Positions 1 to 10,506 of a DNA stretch of 64,000 nucleotides are shown one piece after another. Made by a program: the position numbers and the translations under genes. Below the pieces are notes generated by a model. It was given only the letters and a program-made list of their open reading frames with translations, was not told the DNA's origin and searched no databases. The stretch is from Sipunculus nudus (Eukaryota; Annelida; Sipuncula; Golfingiida; Sipunculidae): positions 46,015,327 to 46,079,326 of the forward strand of contig CM049308.1 in NCBI GenBank assembly GCA_026874595.1, read 5' to 3'. Each line of letters begins with the position of its first letter. Position 1 is the stretch's first letter.

Positions 1-1032
1 GACTACGGCGTTAAATCTCTCTCGATAATTTAACTGCCTACATATAACAGAACACAACATGACGAGCACAACTGAACAACTCACTCTAGCATTACAAGGG
101 TCCACTAACACAAACAAACTTGTCTCTCTCCAATCTAACCTTGAGAGAACAATTAGCAGAGTAGGCCAGTGTGCCTGCAGTAACCCAGGACAGATCAGGC
201 ATTATGCAGATCAGATCAAACAGGCGGCTATCGACCTGGGAAATGACGATAATCTTGTGAAGTCAGTGATTCTGTCCACTCTAGTGGGTAGAGTCTCCAG
301 ATCTGTGGAATGTTTCTTGGCCAGAAAAAAACAACAACAGACAGTGAGGGCAAGTTTGCCCAAAATATCACTTGGCAGGAAATCATTCAACATATAAAAT
401 TTACCTTCCTGCCACCTGATGACAATGACTATCTAAAACATTGACTGACCAAATTCCGACAGAGGCCAAATGTGACACTGGAGGAGCACAATGACACATT
501 TATACAAATGGTTGTCGACCTGTATGGCTCTAGCCCTCCTGCAGACAAAACTAAAGAAATTGTTGAGCATTACGCTCGCAGTCTAAGCAGTGCTGTTACT
601 GCAAGGGCAGTCATAAAATGTCAAGACATAGACCAGGCAATGCAAACAGCTAGAAACATGCTGCATGATGATCTTGCTTTCCAAAAATTTGGGAGAGACA
701 CTGACACAAGAGAAGAAACCCCCATGGAAATAGATCTGATAAACAAACGCTTCCAAAATTTTGGCATCAGGAAGACACAAAATAGACAATACACTAACAC
801 TAGACAGTCACAGAATAAAAGACCAGACTGCAGCTTTTGTTCCAAACTGGGTCACATACGGAGCCAGTGCTATGCCCTCAAGAGAATAAATTCACAGGGC
901 CAACAAGCCCCACGGGCCCCTCAGAACCCCACTTGGGCTAAGACCCGCCACACCATATGCACAGACACAACCACAGCACAATACACAATTACCATCACGA
1001 CAAACAAATGGACCCAGACGGGGCTACACTGA
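1..1032 (+). pseudogene. gag: Gag pseudogene with CCHC zinc knuckle (family B, copy 1)
   Basis: Capsid/nucleocapsid polyprotein that would package element RNA. The reading frame enters from upstream, hits a stop at 26-28 (TAA where the other copy has GAA), resumes with an ATG at 59, and is frameshifted near 330 and again before 472. The 3' part is basic and ends with a retroviral-type zinc knuckle at 829-870 reading CSFCSKLGHIRSQC, which fits CX2CX4HX4C and identifies the nucleocapsid domain. The downstream copy has lost this knuckle, so this is the only complete gag 3' region of family B in the window. Confidence 0.8.
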
Positions 1033-1209
1033 TCAGTATGGGCGGCAGATTGAACCCATGGTCAGTCAGGTACAGCAGTCTAATGTACAAATTCACGCTG
1101 TGCAACCCAAGGAGCAGAAATACCCTGACCCTCCTCAAGATATTCTGCATGAGGGATACACATACAGCCTTAATCGATCAGGCGAACAGTCCCAAAATCA
1201 TTTATACTT

Positions 1210-1600
1210 GTGAAAGCCGCATCACAGTATAAACACGGACGCCCCTTCATTAGACTACAATATGCCCAAGCAAGCCTAGAAGCTCTCATTGATACTGGGG
1301 CGGCTGTTTCGTTGATGCGGCATGACACCTTTATGGAATTAAATAAAATAAATAAAAACTTCACCCTCAATGTCCCTCCCCATGGCCTGCAGTCAGTCAC
1401 AGGTAACAAACTCGTCGTTACTGGCGTAACCTACATGCAATTCCTGCATCCTGACACTGCACTACGCCTCTGTGTGGTACCAGATTTTCCACATGACATT
1501 ATTTTGGGTGTGATGTCCTGAATAGGGGACATGTTACACTTGACCTTAAACAAAATATATTAACATGGTACAAACGCATGTTCAAGGTAAAACACGAATA
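1210..1600 (+). pseudogene. Retropepsin-like aspartic protease (family B, copy 1)
   Basis: Aspartic protease domain that would cleave Gag-Pol. The catalytic triad region reads LIDTGAAVSLM and the C-terminal conserved strand begins IILG, the usual retropepsin layout over about 100 residues. A frameshift just after IILG (about 1509) removes the SDVLNR tail that is intact in the downstream copy. It lies 3' of gag and 5' of reverse transcriptase, the normal Gypsy order. Confidence 0.8.
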
Positions 1601-1799
1601 AATGGGAACACTATCAAAAATCTTCATCACACGGCCATGTTATGCTGATGCAGACCTGGATCATCACTTAGACAGTTCAGTGACGTATTCGCCTCATCTG
1701 AGGAAAAAATGTCTATTTCAAGTCTGCCGCCTCTAAAAGTCAGATCAAATGGAATGATCACATCCCTTCCCCCCATTTAGGGTTACCCTGGCAAAGAAA

Positions 1800-3201
1800 A
1801 CGGTGCGCGAACAAGAAGTACAAAGACTACTTAAAGAAGGAATATTTAGGCCCAGTAGGTCACCCTATAGTAGTCCTGTGTCCCTTGTAAACAAACCGGA
1901 TGATTCGGTGCGACTGGTAGTCGACTACCGGAAGGACATTCTGATAATTCAGGCAGACAAGTTCCCTCTCCCACGCTTGGCTGACACTTCTGATGACTTA
2001 CAGGGAGCCAAGGTTTTTCCACCCTCGATTTGAAGTCAGGGTACCATCAATTAGCTATGCACCCGGACAGCATACCCCGGACAGCAATGGCGACACCTAG
2101 GGGACTATATGAGTTTGTCCGATGCCCATTCGGGCTCTCAGTAGCGCCCTCTGCATTCAAAAGAGCCATAAGCTGGGCCCTTAAAGAGGCTCTGCTAGAC
2201 AATTGTGCCCGTGTCTATATAGATGACATTGTTGTTTTTAGTAAAAGCAGAGAGGAACATGTCCAACACTTGCAAAAGGTATTTCGTTGCCTTAAACAAT
2301 ACAACCTTAAACTCAAGGCCTCAAAATGCAATTTTGCAAAACCAGCAGTAAAACTGCTAGGCCACATCATATAAGCAGAAGGGAAGCTGCCTGACCCCGA
2401 AAAGACTGAAGCCATAAGAAACATGGGTGCACCCAAAAATGTTAGGGGTGTCCGCAGTCTGCTAAGCAGCTGTGGGTTTTACAGGCAATTTGTAAAAAAC
2501 TATGCCGAAATTGCAGCCCGGCTGGTGGCACTGACAAAGAAACATGCTAAGTTTTACTGGGGACCAAAGCATGAAGCTGCTTTCCAAAAAATGAAAGACC
2601 TGCTAGTCTCACCTCAGCTAATGGCCTACCCAGACCCTGCAAAGCCATATCACCTATACACCGAGGCTTCAAATGGAGCAGTAGGTGCTGTCCTAGTCCA
2701 ACTAGACGAGAATAACACAAAGATAGTTATTGAGTATGTGTCACACACACTTAACCCAGCCCAGAGTAATTACTCAACCATAGAGCGTGAAGGTGTAGCT
2801 GTCATGGTGGCACTGACAAATCTTAGGCATTACCTGCTTGGTAGCGAGTTCACACTCTATACTGACCACAGACCTTTGCAATGTTTGTTTACCTCCAAAA
2901 TAAACAACACAAGGGTACAGCGCTGGGCACTTACACTGCAGAGTTCAACCCGAAAATTGTGTATAAGAAAGACTCCTTGAACATAAAGGCAGATATGTTA
3001 TCAAGATTGCAAAATTCCAAGCAGGTACCACCAGTGCCGGAGCCACCAGTCATCGCTTTTGTCTTCCCAGGAGCAGTAGATTTGGTAGACCTGGAGGAGG
3101 ATAGTGAAGCTGAGGATTTAATTCCAGTTACAGCACGTCATGTATATGATGACATAGACCTTGAAGCCATTATTGAAGCCCAAACACTACATTTCCCACT
3201 C
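1800..3201 (+). pseudogene. pol: Reverse transcriptase-RNase H pseudogene (family B, copy 1)
   Basis: RT palm/fingers are recognisable: VVDYRK, LDLKSGYHQLAM (split by a frameshift near 2030), RCPFGLSVAPSAF and the catalytic YIDDIVVF at about 2215-2238. A TAA stop at 2372-2374 follows GHII and recurs in the two other family-B copies. RNase H follows (about 2640-2880), with YTEAS where YTDAS is usual, then STIERE and YTDHRPL. The acidic linker after RNase H ends at the 3201 truncation. Not functional as read. Confidence 0.88.
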
Positions 3202-4290
3202 ATTATGTACGACATCTGATGTTCTATGTTAACATGGCACAGTTGTTTTTTCTTGTGCCTATCTGGTGTTAACAGTATGTAATTTAAATCACTGACTTTC
3301 TTGTCAACAATGTTAGGACCAAAATACCTAGCTTGCAGAGGTCTGCCAGGGATAGGTAGTAAGGCAAGGACCTTTTCACCAGGCTCAAACGTCCTGCTTA
3401 CAGTGTGCTTGTCATACTTTGCCCTCATTTTACTTTGTGCAGATTTTAGATTAGACCTTGCAATCTCACAAGCATTGTGTAGTTTAGTGCGAAAGTCTGA
3501 GACATATTGCAAAAAACTAAGAGAATCAGGATTTTCACACAAAAGTTTTTCGTAAAGCAGTTTCAATGGACCGTGAACTCAGTGTCCGAAAACTAGTTCA
3601 AAGGGACTGAAACCCAAGGACTCTTGAAAGGATTCTTTGACAGCAAACAGCAATAGGTTGGATTCCTTCATCCCAGTCTTTCTATGGTCATAACAGTAAG
3701 TCCTAATCATGTTTTTAATGTTTGGTGAAAAACGCTCGAGGGCTTCCTGACTTTCAGGATGGTATGGCGAAGAGCTGTACTGTTTTATACCAAGCTGAAG
3801 CATAACTTGCTGGAATATGCCAGACATAAAATAAGACCCTTGGTCCGACTGGACAGATATCGGTAATCCAAAAGTTGTAAAAAAACTTGGTCAGAGCCTT
3901 GACAACTTTTTTGACATTTTTTTGTGCAATGGTATTGCCTCAGGGAACCTGGTAGATGCGCACATAATTGTCAGCAAGTATTCATGTCCAGATTTTGTTT
4001 TGGGCAGTGGTCCAACACAATCAACAATAAGCCTACTAAATGGTTTCTCGAATGCAGGAATAGGCTTAAGTGGGGCTTTAGGAGGATTCTGATTGCCTGA
4101 GATTAGGCCAATAGAAGTGTGTACTAACTTTCTGAGAAGTTTTATTTATACCTAAATGGCCAGACAAAGGAGCCTCATGTGCCATGCTTAGAACTTCTTT
4201 GCGAAAGATTATGGGCATTACTATTTGATGTTTGATGGCCCACTCATCATCAGCGCATACATCAGGTGGTCGCCATTTACGCATAAGCAC
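3202..4290 (-). pseudogene. Integrase pseudogene of the third Gypsy lineage
   Basis: DDE integrase that would insert cDNA into chromosomes. Read on the minus strand: zinc-finger histidines in HEAPLSGHLGINKT (about 4170), first catalytic Asp in IVDCVGPLPKT (about 4020), second in VQSDQGS (about 3850), catalytic Glu in HPESQEALERF (about 3740), FELVFGH at 3579, and the C-terminal domain FEPGEKVLALLPIPGRPLQ (about 3390) ending near CHVN. Several frameshifts split it, and the zinc-finger cysteines fall in a disrupted stretch near 4100. Confidence 0.82.
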
Positions 4291-4378
4291 TCAATTTTTG
4301 ACATCGAAACAAACTGGGTTCTGTGACAGTTCATCTTTAAAAACTGCCTTGGGAAACATACATGAAATATCAGGGTCC

Positions 4379-4935
4379 TTATGCTGTCTGCGATAAGTTC
4401 TGACCTTGAAAATGCTGCATCCTGTACGGGCGAGTCGTTAGATGAGCCACTAGTGACTCCCAGAGTGTTATTGTCTGGACCATTTTCCTCATGTGTGTTT
4501 TCTTGGCCATAGATCTTGTTACAGCACATGAAGGATACAAACCAGGAATTTCCTGACTTTCAGGATCACTTTCCTGATTAAGTGACGGCTTTTCTGTCAC
4601 TATTGGTACAGGCTGTACTTTGTCACCAGCAACATCATGCCTAGCAGCAACTGAATTCCCTTAAAAGGTAAAGTAGTTCTTATGCCCACAGTAAAATTCC
4701 CAGAAATCAAATCTGAATTTAAATGTGTACTGTGAAGCAGAACTGAAGTGTGCTTGTCTGAAAACACACCATTAACAAGTGCATGTGCACCAGTAAAAGA
4801 CCTATTAGAAAATGGCAAAGTTTTTGCTAAAATGAGAGTTTGGCTTAAACCATTGTCTCTCAAAGTTCTAATAAGGGTAGAATCTGAAAAAATCACTTGA
4901 AAGTGACAAAAAACCATCATGTATGAATGGCTCAA
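4379..4935 (-). pseudogene. Degenerate aspartic protease and linker of the third Gypsy lineage
   Basis: On the minus strand the protein around 4900-4640 has LRDNGLSQTLIL in place of the LRDTGASQSL-type motif of this lineage, then LPFKGIQLLLG as the second conserved strand. The catalytic D-T/S-G triad reads D-N-G, so the enzyme would be inactive. After it comes PSCAVTRSMAKK (about 4490), a linker motif found between protease and integrase in this lineage. Family assignment rests on motif memory rather than on a search. Confidence 0.6.
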
Positions 4936-5399
4936 ATAACTCCATTTCAGAGTCAGGAGAGGAATCTGCTACCTCAGTTTCATCCAAAAAAGAACTGACA
5001 CTGACAGTGTCAGGCAGAAACTCTTTTTCAGAGCCATTAAAGGAATCTATATCCTTATTACAATCAAATTCTTCATGGGAGTCAACTTCTGTTTGTCATA
5101 AGAGGACCTGGCCTCATTTAAGATACTCTCGCAAGAGTCATAAAAGGACTTAGTTTTATTCAGAGGTGCTCCTCGCAGGAGTCTTGAAAGGACCCAGCCT
5201 TATTACGTTCCTCGCAGGAATCAAATGAGGTTTCTAGCCCGCAAGCTACGAATTCTTCTTTGGATTCAGACGGCACGTTAGCCTCCGTAGCATAAAACTC
5301 TTTTTTTCAGAGTCAATAAAGGAGTGGTACCCCTTATTTACATGAAAGAGACTGGCTCTTTTACTATGCTATACATAGATTTTGAGACAAAACCAGAAG

Positions 5400-5500
5400 G
5401 TTTACGCTATGGTTTATTTGCAAGTTTCCAGCAGTCAGATATTAGATGACCTTTTTGCAGTAATTATAGATTTACTTTGAAAATGACTGGCCTTGGTTGG
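5400..5500 (-). pseudogene. Degenerate gag zinc knuckle of the third Gypsy lineage
   Basis: Minus-strand translation gives YNYCKK and, one frame over, GHLISDCWKL. Together they outline a CX2CX4HX4C nucleocapsid knuckle whose first Cys is now Tyr and whose middle carries a frameshift. Position upstream of the protease fits the end of gag. Confidence 0.5.
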
Positions 5501-5560
5501 ATTCAGACGCAGTGGACGTGGACTGAGGTGTAGCAATGGACTTTGCTGAACTATCAGGAC

Positions 5561-5918
5561 TACCCCAAGTTCCCCTACAGATAAAGATATAAATATTATA
5601 TGATGTGCTAATGCCTAAGCTGTTTTATCCTAGAGAGCCGCCTATGCTTAGTATATTTTCTACCTCATTTAACATTTCATAAAACGTATAGATAATTACA
5701 AGCATAAATAAATCCCTACAATAATAAAACAATGCAGGTATTTAAAGCCCAACTTTTAAGAATACTGAAAAGCCCGCTCATCTTTTGCAGCCCTAAATAG
5801 TTCTAACCGAATTCTCAGGAAATTCTACATAGAATTACATCAAACAAAGTCACCACATCTGACAACACATTTTAACACCTACAGGTAATTAAATAATTAA
5901 TTACCCTTGCCACATTTC
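5561..5918. other. AT-rich leader before family-B gag, no gene seen
   Basis: About 360 bp without a convincing coding frame, between the reverse-strand fragment and the gag ATG at 5919. It could hold the 5' untranslated leader or LTR end of family B, but no repeated copy of it occurs after env, so no LTR can be called. A 9-bp inverted repeat (GGTAATTAA with TTAATTACC, 5884-5906) is the only structure noticed. Confidence 0.4.
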
Positions 5919-6841
5919 ATGAGTGACTCTGATCACCCTATACCTACTGACAGTGACGACTCTGATTCATACACTACTAGACTAGACGAGACTACGGCGT
6001 TAAATCTCTCTCGAGAATTTAATTGCCTACATATAACAGAACACAACATGACGAGCACAACTGAACAATCACTCTAGCATTACAAGGGTCCACTAACACA
6101 AACAAACTTGTCTCTCTCCAATCTAACCTTGAGAGAACAATTAGCAGAGTAGGCCAGTGTGCCTGCAGTAACCCAGGACAGATCAGGCATTATGCAGATC
6201 AGATCAAACAGGCGGCTATCGACCTGGGAAATGACGATAATCTTGTGAAGTCAGTGATTCTGTCCACTCTAGTGGGTAGAGTCTCCAGATCTGTGGAATG
6301 TTTCTTGGCCAGAAAAACAACATCAGACAATGAGGGCAAGTTTGCCCAAAATATCACTTGGCAGGAAATCATTCAACATATAAAATTTACCTTCCTGCCA
6401 CCTGATGACAATGACTATCTAAAACATAGACTGACCAAATTCCGACAGAGGCCAAATGTGACACTGGAGGAGCACAATGACACATTTATACAAATGGTTG
6501 TCGACCTGTATGGCTCTAGCCCTCCTGTAGACAAAACTAAAGAAATTGTTGAGCATTACGCTTGCAGTCTAAGCAGTGCTGTTACTGCAAGGGCAGTCAT
6601 AAAATGTCAAGACATAGACCAGGCAATGCAAACAGCTAGAAACATGCTGCATGATGATCTTGCTTTCCAAAAACAAATGGACCCAGACGGGGCTACACTG
6701 ATCAGTATGGGCGGCAGATTGAACCCATGGTCAGTCAGGTACAGCAGTCTAATGTACAAATTCACGCTGTGCAACCCAAGGAGCAGAAATACCCTGACCC
6801 TCCTCAAGATATTCTGCATGAGGGATACACATACAGCCTAA
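5919..6841 (+). pseudogene. gag: Gag pseudogene, knuckle deleted (family B, copy 2)
   Basis: Starts at ATG 5919 with an acidic N-terminus (MSDSDHPIPTDSDDSDS) that the upstream copy lacks only because the window starts later. A 1-bp deletion near 6067 gives an early stop (TAG at 6074). The frame reopens at about 6245 and runs through the capsid-like region to FQK at about 6670. There, about 315 bp present in copy 1 (about 688-1002), including the zinc knuckle, are missing; the joint sits at a short A-run. Confidence 0.75.
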
Positions 6842-6877
6842 TCGATCAGGCGAACAGTCCCAAAATCATTTATACTT

Positions 6878-7270
6878 GTGAAAGCCGCATCACAGTATAA
6901 ACACGGACGCCCCTTCATTAGACTACAATATGCCCAAGCAAGCCTAGAAGCTCTCATTGATACTGGGGCGGCTGTTTCGTTGATGCGGCATGACACCTTT
7001 ATGGAATTAAATAAAATAAATAAAAACTTCACCCTCAATGTCCCTCCCCATGGCCTGCAGTCAGTCACAGGTAACAAACTCGTCGTTACTGGCGTAACCT
7101 ACATGCTATTCCTGCATCCTGACACTGCACTACGCCTCTGTGTGGTACCAGATTTTCCACATGACATTATTTTAGGGAGTGATGTCCTGAATAGGGGACA
7201 TGCTAAACTTGACCTTAAACAAAATATATTGACATGGTACAAACGCGTGTTCAAGGTAAAACACAAATAA
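6878..7270 (+). CDS. Aspartic protease domain (family B, copy 2), intact frame
   Basis: A 130-residue open frame with LIDTGAAVSLM (catalytic Asp) and the complete second motif IILGSDVLNRG, the two hallmarks of a retropepsin. It would have been part of a Gag-Pol polyprotein. Compared with copy 1 this version keeps the C-terminal tail, so it is the best-preserved domain of the element. It is flanked by broken genes and is unlikely to be expressed as a working polyprotein. Confidence 0.75.
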   Translation: MKAASQYKHGRPFIRLQYAQASLEALIDTGAAVSLMRHDTFMELNKINKNFTLNVPPHGLQSVTGNKLVVTGVTYMLFLHPDTALRLCVVPDFPHDIILGSDVLNRGHAKLDLKQNILTWYKRVFKVKHK

Positions 7271-7377
7271 ATGGGAACACTATCAAAAATCTTCATCACA
7301 CTGCCATGTTATGCTGATGCAGACCTGGATCATCACTTAGACAGTTCAGTGACGTATTCGCCTCATCTGAGGAAAAA

Positions 7378-8872
7378 ATGTCTATTTCAAGTCTGCCGCC
7401 TCTAAAAGTCAGATCAAATGGAATGATCACATCCCTTCCCCCATATAGGGCTCCCCTGGCAAAGAAAACGGTGCGCGAACAAGAAGTACAAAGACTACTT
7501 AAAGAAGGAATAATTAGACCCAGTAGGTCACCCTATAGTAGTCCTGTGTCCCTTGTAAAGAAACGGATGGTTCGGTGCGACTGGTAGTCGACTACCGGAA
7601 GGTAATTCTGATAATTCAGGCAGACAAGTTCCCTCTCCCACGCTTGGTTGACACTTTTAAAGAATTACCGGGAGCCAAGGTTTTTTCCACCCTCGATTTG
7701 AAGTCAGGGTACCATCAATTAGCTATGCACCCGGACAGCATAACCCTTACAGCAATGGCGACACCTAGTGGACTATATGAGTTTGTCCGATGCCCATTCG
7801 GGCTCTCAGTAGCGCCCTCTGCATTCAAAAGAGCCATAAGCTGGGCCCTTAAAGAGGCTCTGCTAGACAATTGTGCCCGTGTCTATATAGATGACATTTG
7901 TGTTTTTAGTAAAAGCAGAGAGGAACATGTCCAACACTTGCAAAAGGGTTTCATTGCCTTAAACAATACAATCTTAAACTCAAGGCCTCAAAGTGCAATT
8001 TTGCAAAACCAGCAGTAAAACTGCTAGGCCACATCATATAAGCAGAAGGGAAGCTGCCTGACCCCGAAAAGACTGAAGCCATAAGAAACATGGGTGCACC
8101 CAAAAATGTTAGGGGTGTCCGCAGTCTGCTAAGCAGCTGTGGGTTTTACAGGCAATTTGTAAAAAACTATGCCGAAATTGCAGCCCGGCTGGTGGCACTG
8201 ACAAAGAAACATGCTAAGTTTCATTGGGGACCAAAGCATGAAGCTGCTTTCCAAAAACTGAAAGACCTCCTAGTCTCACCTCAGCTAATGGCCTACCCAG
8301 ACCCTGCAAAGCCATATCACCTATACACCAAGGCTTCAAATGTAGCAGTAGGTGCTGTCCTAGTCCAACTAGACGAGAATAACACAAAGAGAGTTATTGA
8401 GTATGTGTCACACACACACTTAACCCAGCCCAGAGTAATTACTCAACCGTAGAGCTTGAAGGTCTAGCTGTCATGGTGGCACTGACAAAGCTTAGGCATT
8501 ACCTGCTTGGTAGCGAGTTCACACTCTATACTGACCACAGACCTTTGCAATGTTTGTTTACCTCCAAAATAAACAACACAAGGGTACAGCACTTACACTG
8601 CAGAGTTCAACCCGAAAATTGTGTATAAGAAAGACTCCTTGAACATAAAGGCAGATATGTTATCAAGATTGCAAAATTCCAAGCAGATACCACCAGTGCT
8701 GGAGCCACCAGTCATCGCTTGTGTCTTCCCAGGAGCAGTAGATTTGGTGGACCTGGAGGAGGATAGTGAAGCTGAGGATTTAATTCCAGTTACAGCACGT
8801 CATGTATATAATGACATAGACCTTGAAGCCATTATTGAAGCCCAAATACTACATTACCCACTCCTGAAATAA
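7378..8872 (+). pseudogene. pol: Reverse transcriptase-RNase H pseudogene (family B, copy 2)
   Basis: RT motifs in order: REQEVQRLLKEGIIRPS, VVDYRK, LDLKSGYHQLAM, RCPFGLSVAPSAF, catalytic YIDDICVF (about 7885). Frameshifts lie near 7565 and 7950. The TAA after GHII (8038-8040) is shared with the other copies. The connection/RNase H region (8090-8560) has YTKAS for the first catalytic motif, so the first Asp is lost, and a frameshift at 8420. An acidic linker (DLVDLEEDSEAEDL) leads to integrase. Confidence 0.85.
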
Positions 8873-8907
8873 ACAAGCTCAAAGGGGTGACCGATATCTC
8901 ACACTGA

Positions 8908-10053
8908 TTGATGGAGCCCTCTATAACTTACGAATGCCCCACAAGAGGGCGCCACAGTACCCATGACTTGTTATGCCACCACCCTACCCAGGAGAAAGTT
9001 ATAAAAAATGCGCTCCTTCAATTAGGTCATCTAGGGATTATCAAAACCATGCATAGAGTAAATGAGGCTTACATGTTTCCTGAATTGAAAAAAAAGGTTC
9101 AACGCGTCATTCATAACTGTCCAAACTGTGCCTTACAAAAAGTACCTAAAGACAAAGTAGCTATTCAGAAAATGCCCGTTCCCACACAATGCTTCAAGTT
9201 TATCTCATGTGACCTTATAGGCCCATTTATTGTAAGTGAGAATGACAATAGATATGTTCTTACAGTCTGAAACACCTCAGTTCATTCTTAGAGGTCTTCC
9301 CCATCCCAGATAAAATCTGCAAATCTGTATGGACAGCTCTGCACAAGCAATACCTTGCTCGCTACGGCACACCTAAAACCATCCTTACAGATAATGGCCT
9401 GGAATTTAATGCCAGAGCATGGGAACAATATCTTAATGAACTTGGCATCGAGCACAGAAGATTCACTGCTTATCACCCACAATCAAATGGAAAAATTGAG
9501 AGAGTCAATCCGACAGTAAAGAAACACCTGTCCAGGATACTTGCAAATAACCCTGAACAATAGAATCTGCCCTCAGTGATGTACAATGGGCTCACAACAG
9601 TTCCCATGATGAAGCTACAGGTAATAGCCCATACTTTGTGGTATTTGGGAGACACCCAAATGCTTCATTACGCCACATCAACACAAATGTTGCTTACACA
9701 TAACTGACAGAATACAAAGGATGCACAGCATCTCGCTTGAGACTCAAGCCCACATTCAAGCTAGCCGCATACCAGAGAGACTGAGGTCTGAACAGAAAGC
9801 TTCTGCACCAGAAATGGCAGACAGTACCCCAGTTTTACCAAAAGCAATGAACATTCTGACTTTTACTGCTAAATGTGACCCCAACTGGGTGATCACAGAG
9901 CAGCGAAACACTACCTGTCACATCAAGAACCAACAAACTGGTGCAACAAAGAAAGTTCATCGCTCAAAAATTGCACATGCTCCAATCAATGCTGACTGGA
10001 CCATGATCAACACAAAAAGGCCATCCCACAAACGTCACATTCGCAAGGACTAA
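8908..10053 (+). pseudogene. Integrase pseudogene (family B, copy 2)
   Basis: HHCC zinc finger: LGHLGIIKTMHRV, then CPNCALQK (9048-9145). Catalytic core: FISCDLIGPF (first Asp, about 9200), TILTDNGLEF (second Asp, about 9390) and HPQSNGKIERVN (Glu, about 9490). The frame breaks after YVLTV (9268, lost base), has a stop at 9560 and is frameshifted through the region equivalent to FGRHPNA (about 9650). The 9721-10053 part is the C-terminal domain. The three catalytic residues are still readable, but the protein cannot be made in one piece. Confidence 0.85.
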
Positions 10054-10506
10054 AAAAATATCCTTGTTCTGACCCAGCATACAGACAGATTGCCAAGAAA
10101 AGGCAGACTTTCCGCTAAGCGCCCTGGTAACATACGTTTAACTAATCCTTTCGCCTGGAATGGTGAAACACCGAACTGTTACGAATGTGCACGAGCCGGT
10201 CATGTCGCGGAGGACTGCGACGGTAGATTATACAGGGTTCAACAGGGAGATTACTCAGGCATTTCCCCCAAATCTCTAAATAGAAATCGGGCCCGGCTGA
10301 ATAGGTCTAGCAAAGGAAAATCTCCCCTAGATAAACTGTGCCCATCAAGGAATAAAAAAAGCCCTACACACATCAATGATGAACCTGTAGCAGGCCCATC
10401 ACAGGCTTATATTCATAAGCCCACAGTTCTTAGACGTAGTAGCAGGAATACTAGAAAACTAAACTACACACGCCTTCATGAACAAGGCTATGAACATGAC
10501 TACTAA
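10054..10506 (+). CDS. Accessory ORF with CCHC zinc knuckle between integrase and env (family B)
   Basis: Open frame of about 138 residues just after the integrase stop, with a zinc knuckle CYECARAGHVAEDC (10177-10218; CX2CX4HX4C) in a basic context and a C-terminal RRSSRNTRKLNYTRL stretch. The right-arm copy (60878-61348) extends about 18 residues further because this copy has TAA at 10504. It overlaps the start of the env frame. It may be the Pol C-terminus displaced by a frameshift, or a separate nucleic-acid-binding protein; a CCHC motif here is unusual because the usual knuckle sits in Gag. Confidence 0.6.
   Translation, partial: KNILVLTQHTDRLPRKGRLSAKRPGNIRLTNPFAWNGETPNCYECARAGHVAEDCDGRLYRVQQGDYSGISPKSLNRNRARLNRSSKGKSPLDKLCPSRNKKSPTHINDEPVAGPSQAYIHKPTVLRRSSRNTRKLNYTRLHEQGYEHDY

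Larger units (their letters stand above)
1..3201 (+). mobile_element. Ty3/Gypsy family B, copy 1, truncated
   Basis: A gag-protease-RT-RNase H stretch that matches 5990-8862 of the downstream copy nearly base for base (position 1 corresponds to 5990). It enters the window inside gag. It ends abruptly at 3201 in the linker between RNase H and integrase: both copies share CCCACTC, after which this copy runs into an unrelated reverse-strand element. Its integrase, env and 3' end are therefore missing. No LTR is visible. Confidence 0.85.
3202..5560 (-). mobile_element. Reverse-strand fragment of a third Gypsy lineage, Gmr1-like domain order
   Basis: Read on the minus strand from about 5500 down to 3202: degenerate zinc knuckle, an acidic/serine-rich stretch, protease, a short linker, then integrase with HHCC, catalytic core and C-terminal domain. 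Only about 450 bp separate the protease end from the integrase zinc finger, so RT-RNase H does not lie between them. That matches the Gmr1 group of Ty3/Gypsy elements (integrase before RT), though an internal deletion could look the same. Truncated at 3202 where the plus-strand family-B copy begins. Many frameshifts; sequence unlike families A and B. Confidence 0.75.

Noticed and set aside
4923-5153. Serine-rich plus-strand frame at 4923-5153
   Set aside because: It lies antisense to the gag/protease region of the reverse-strand Gypsy fragment and has biased composition only.
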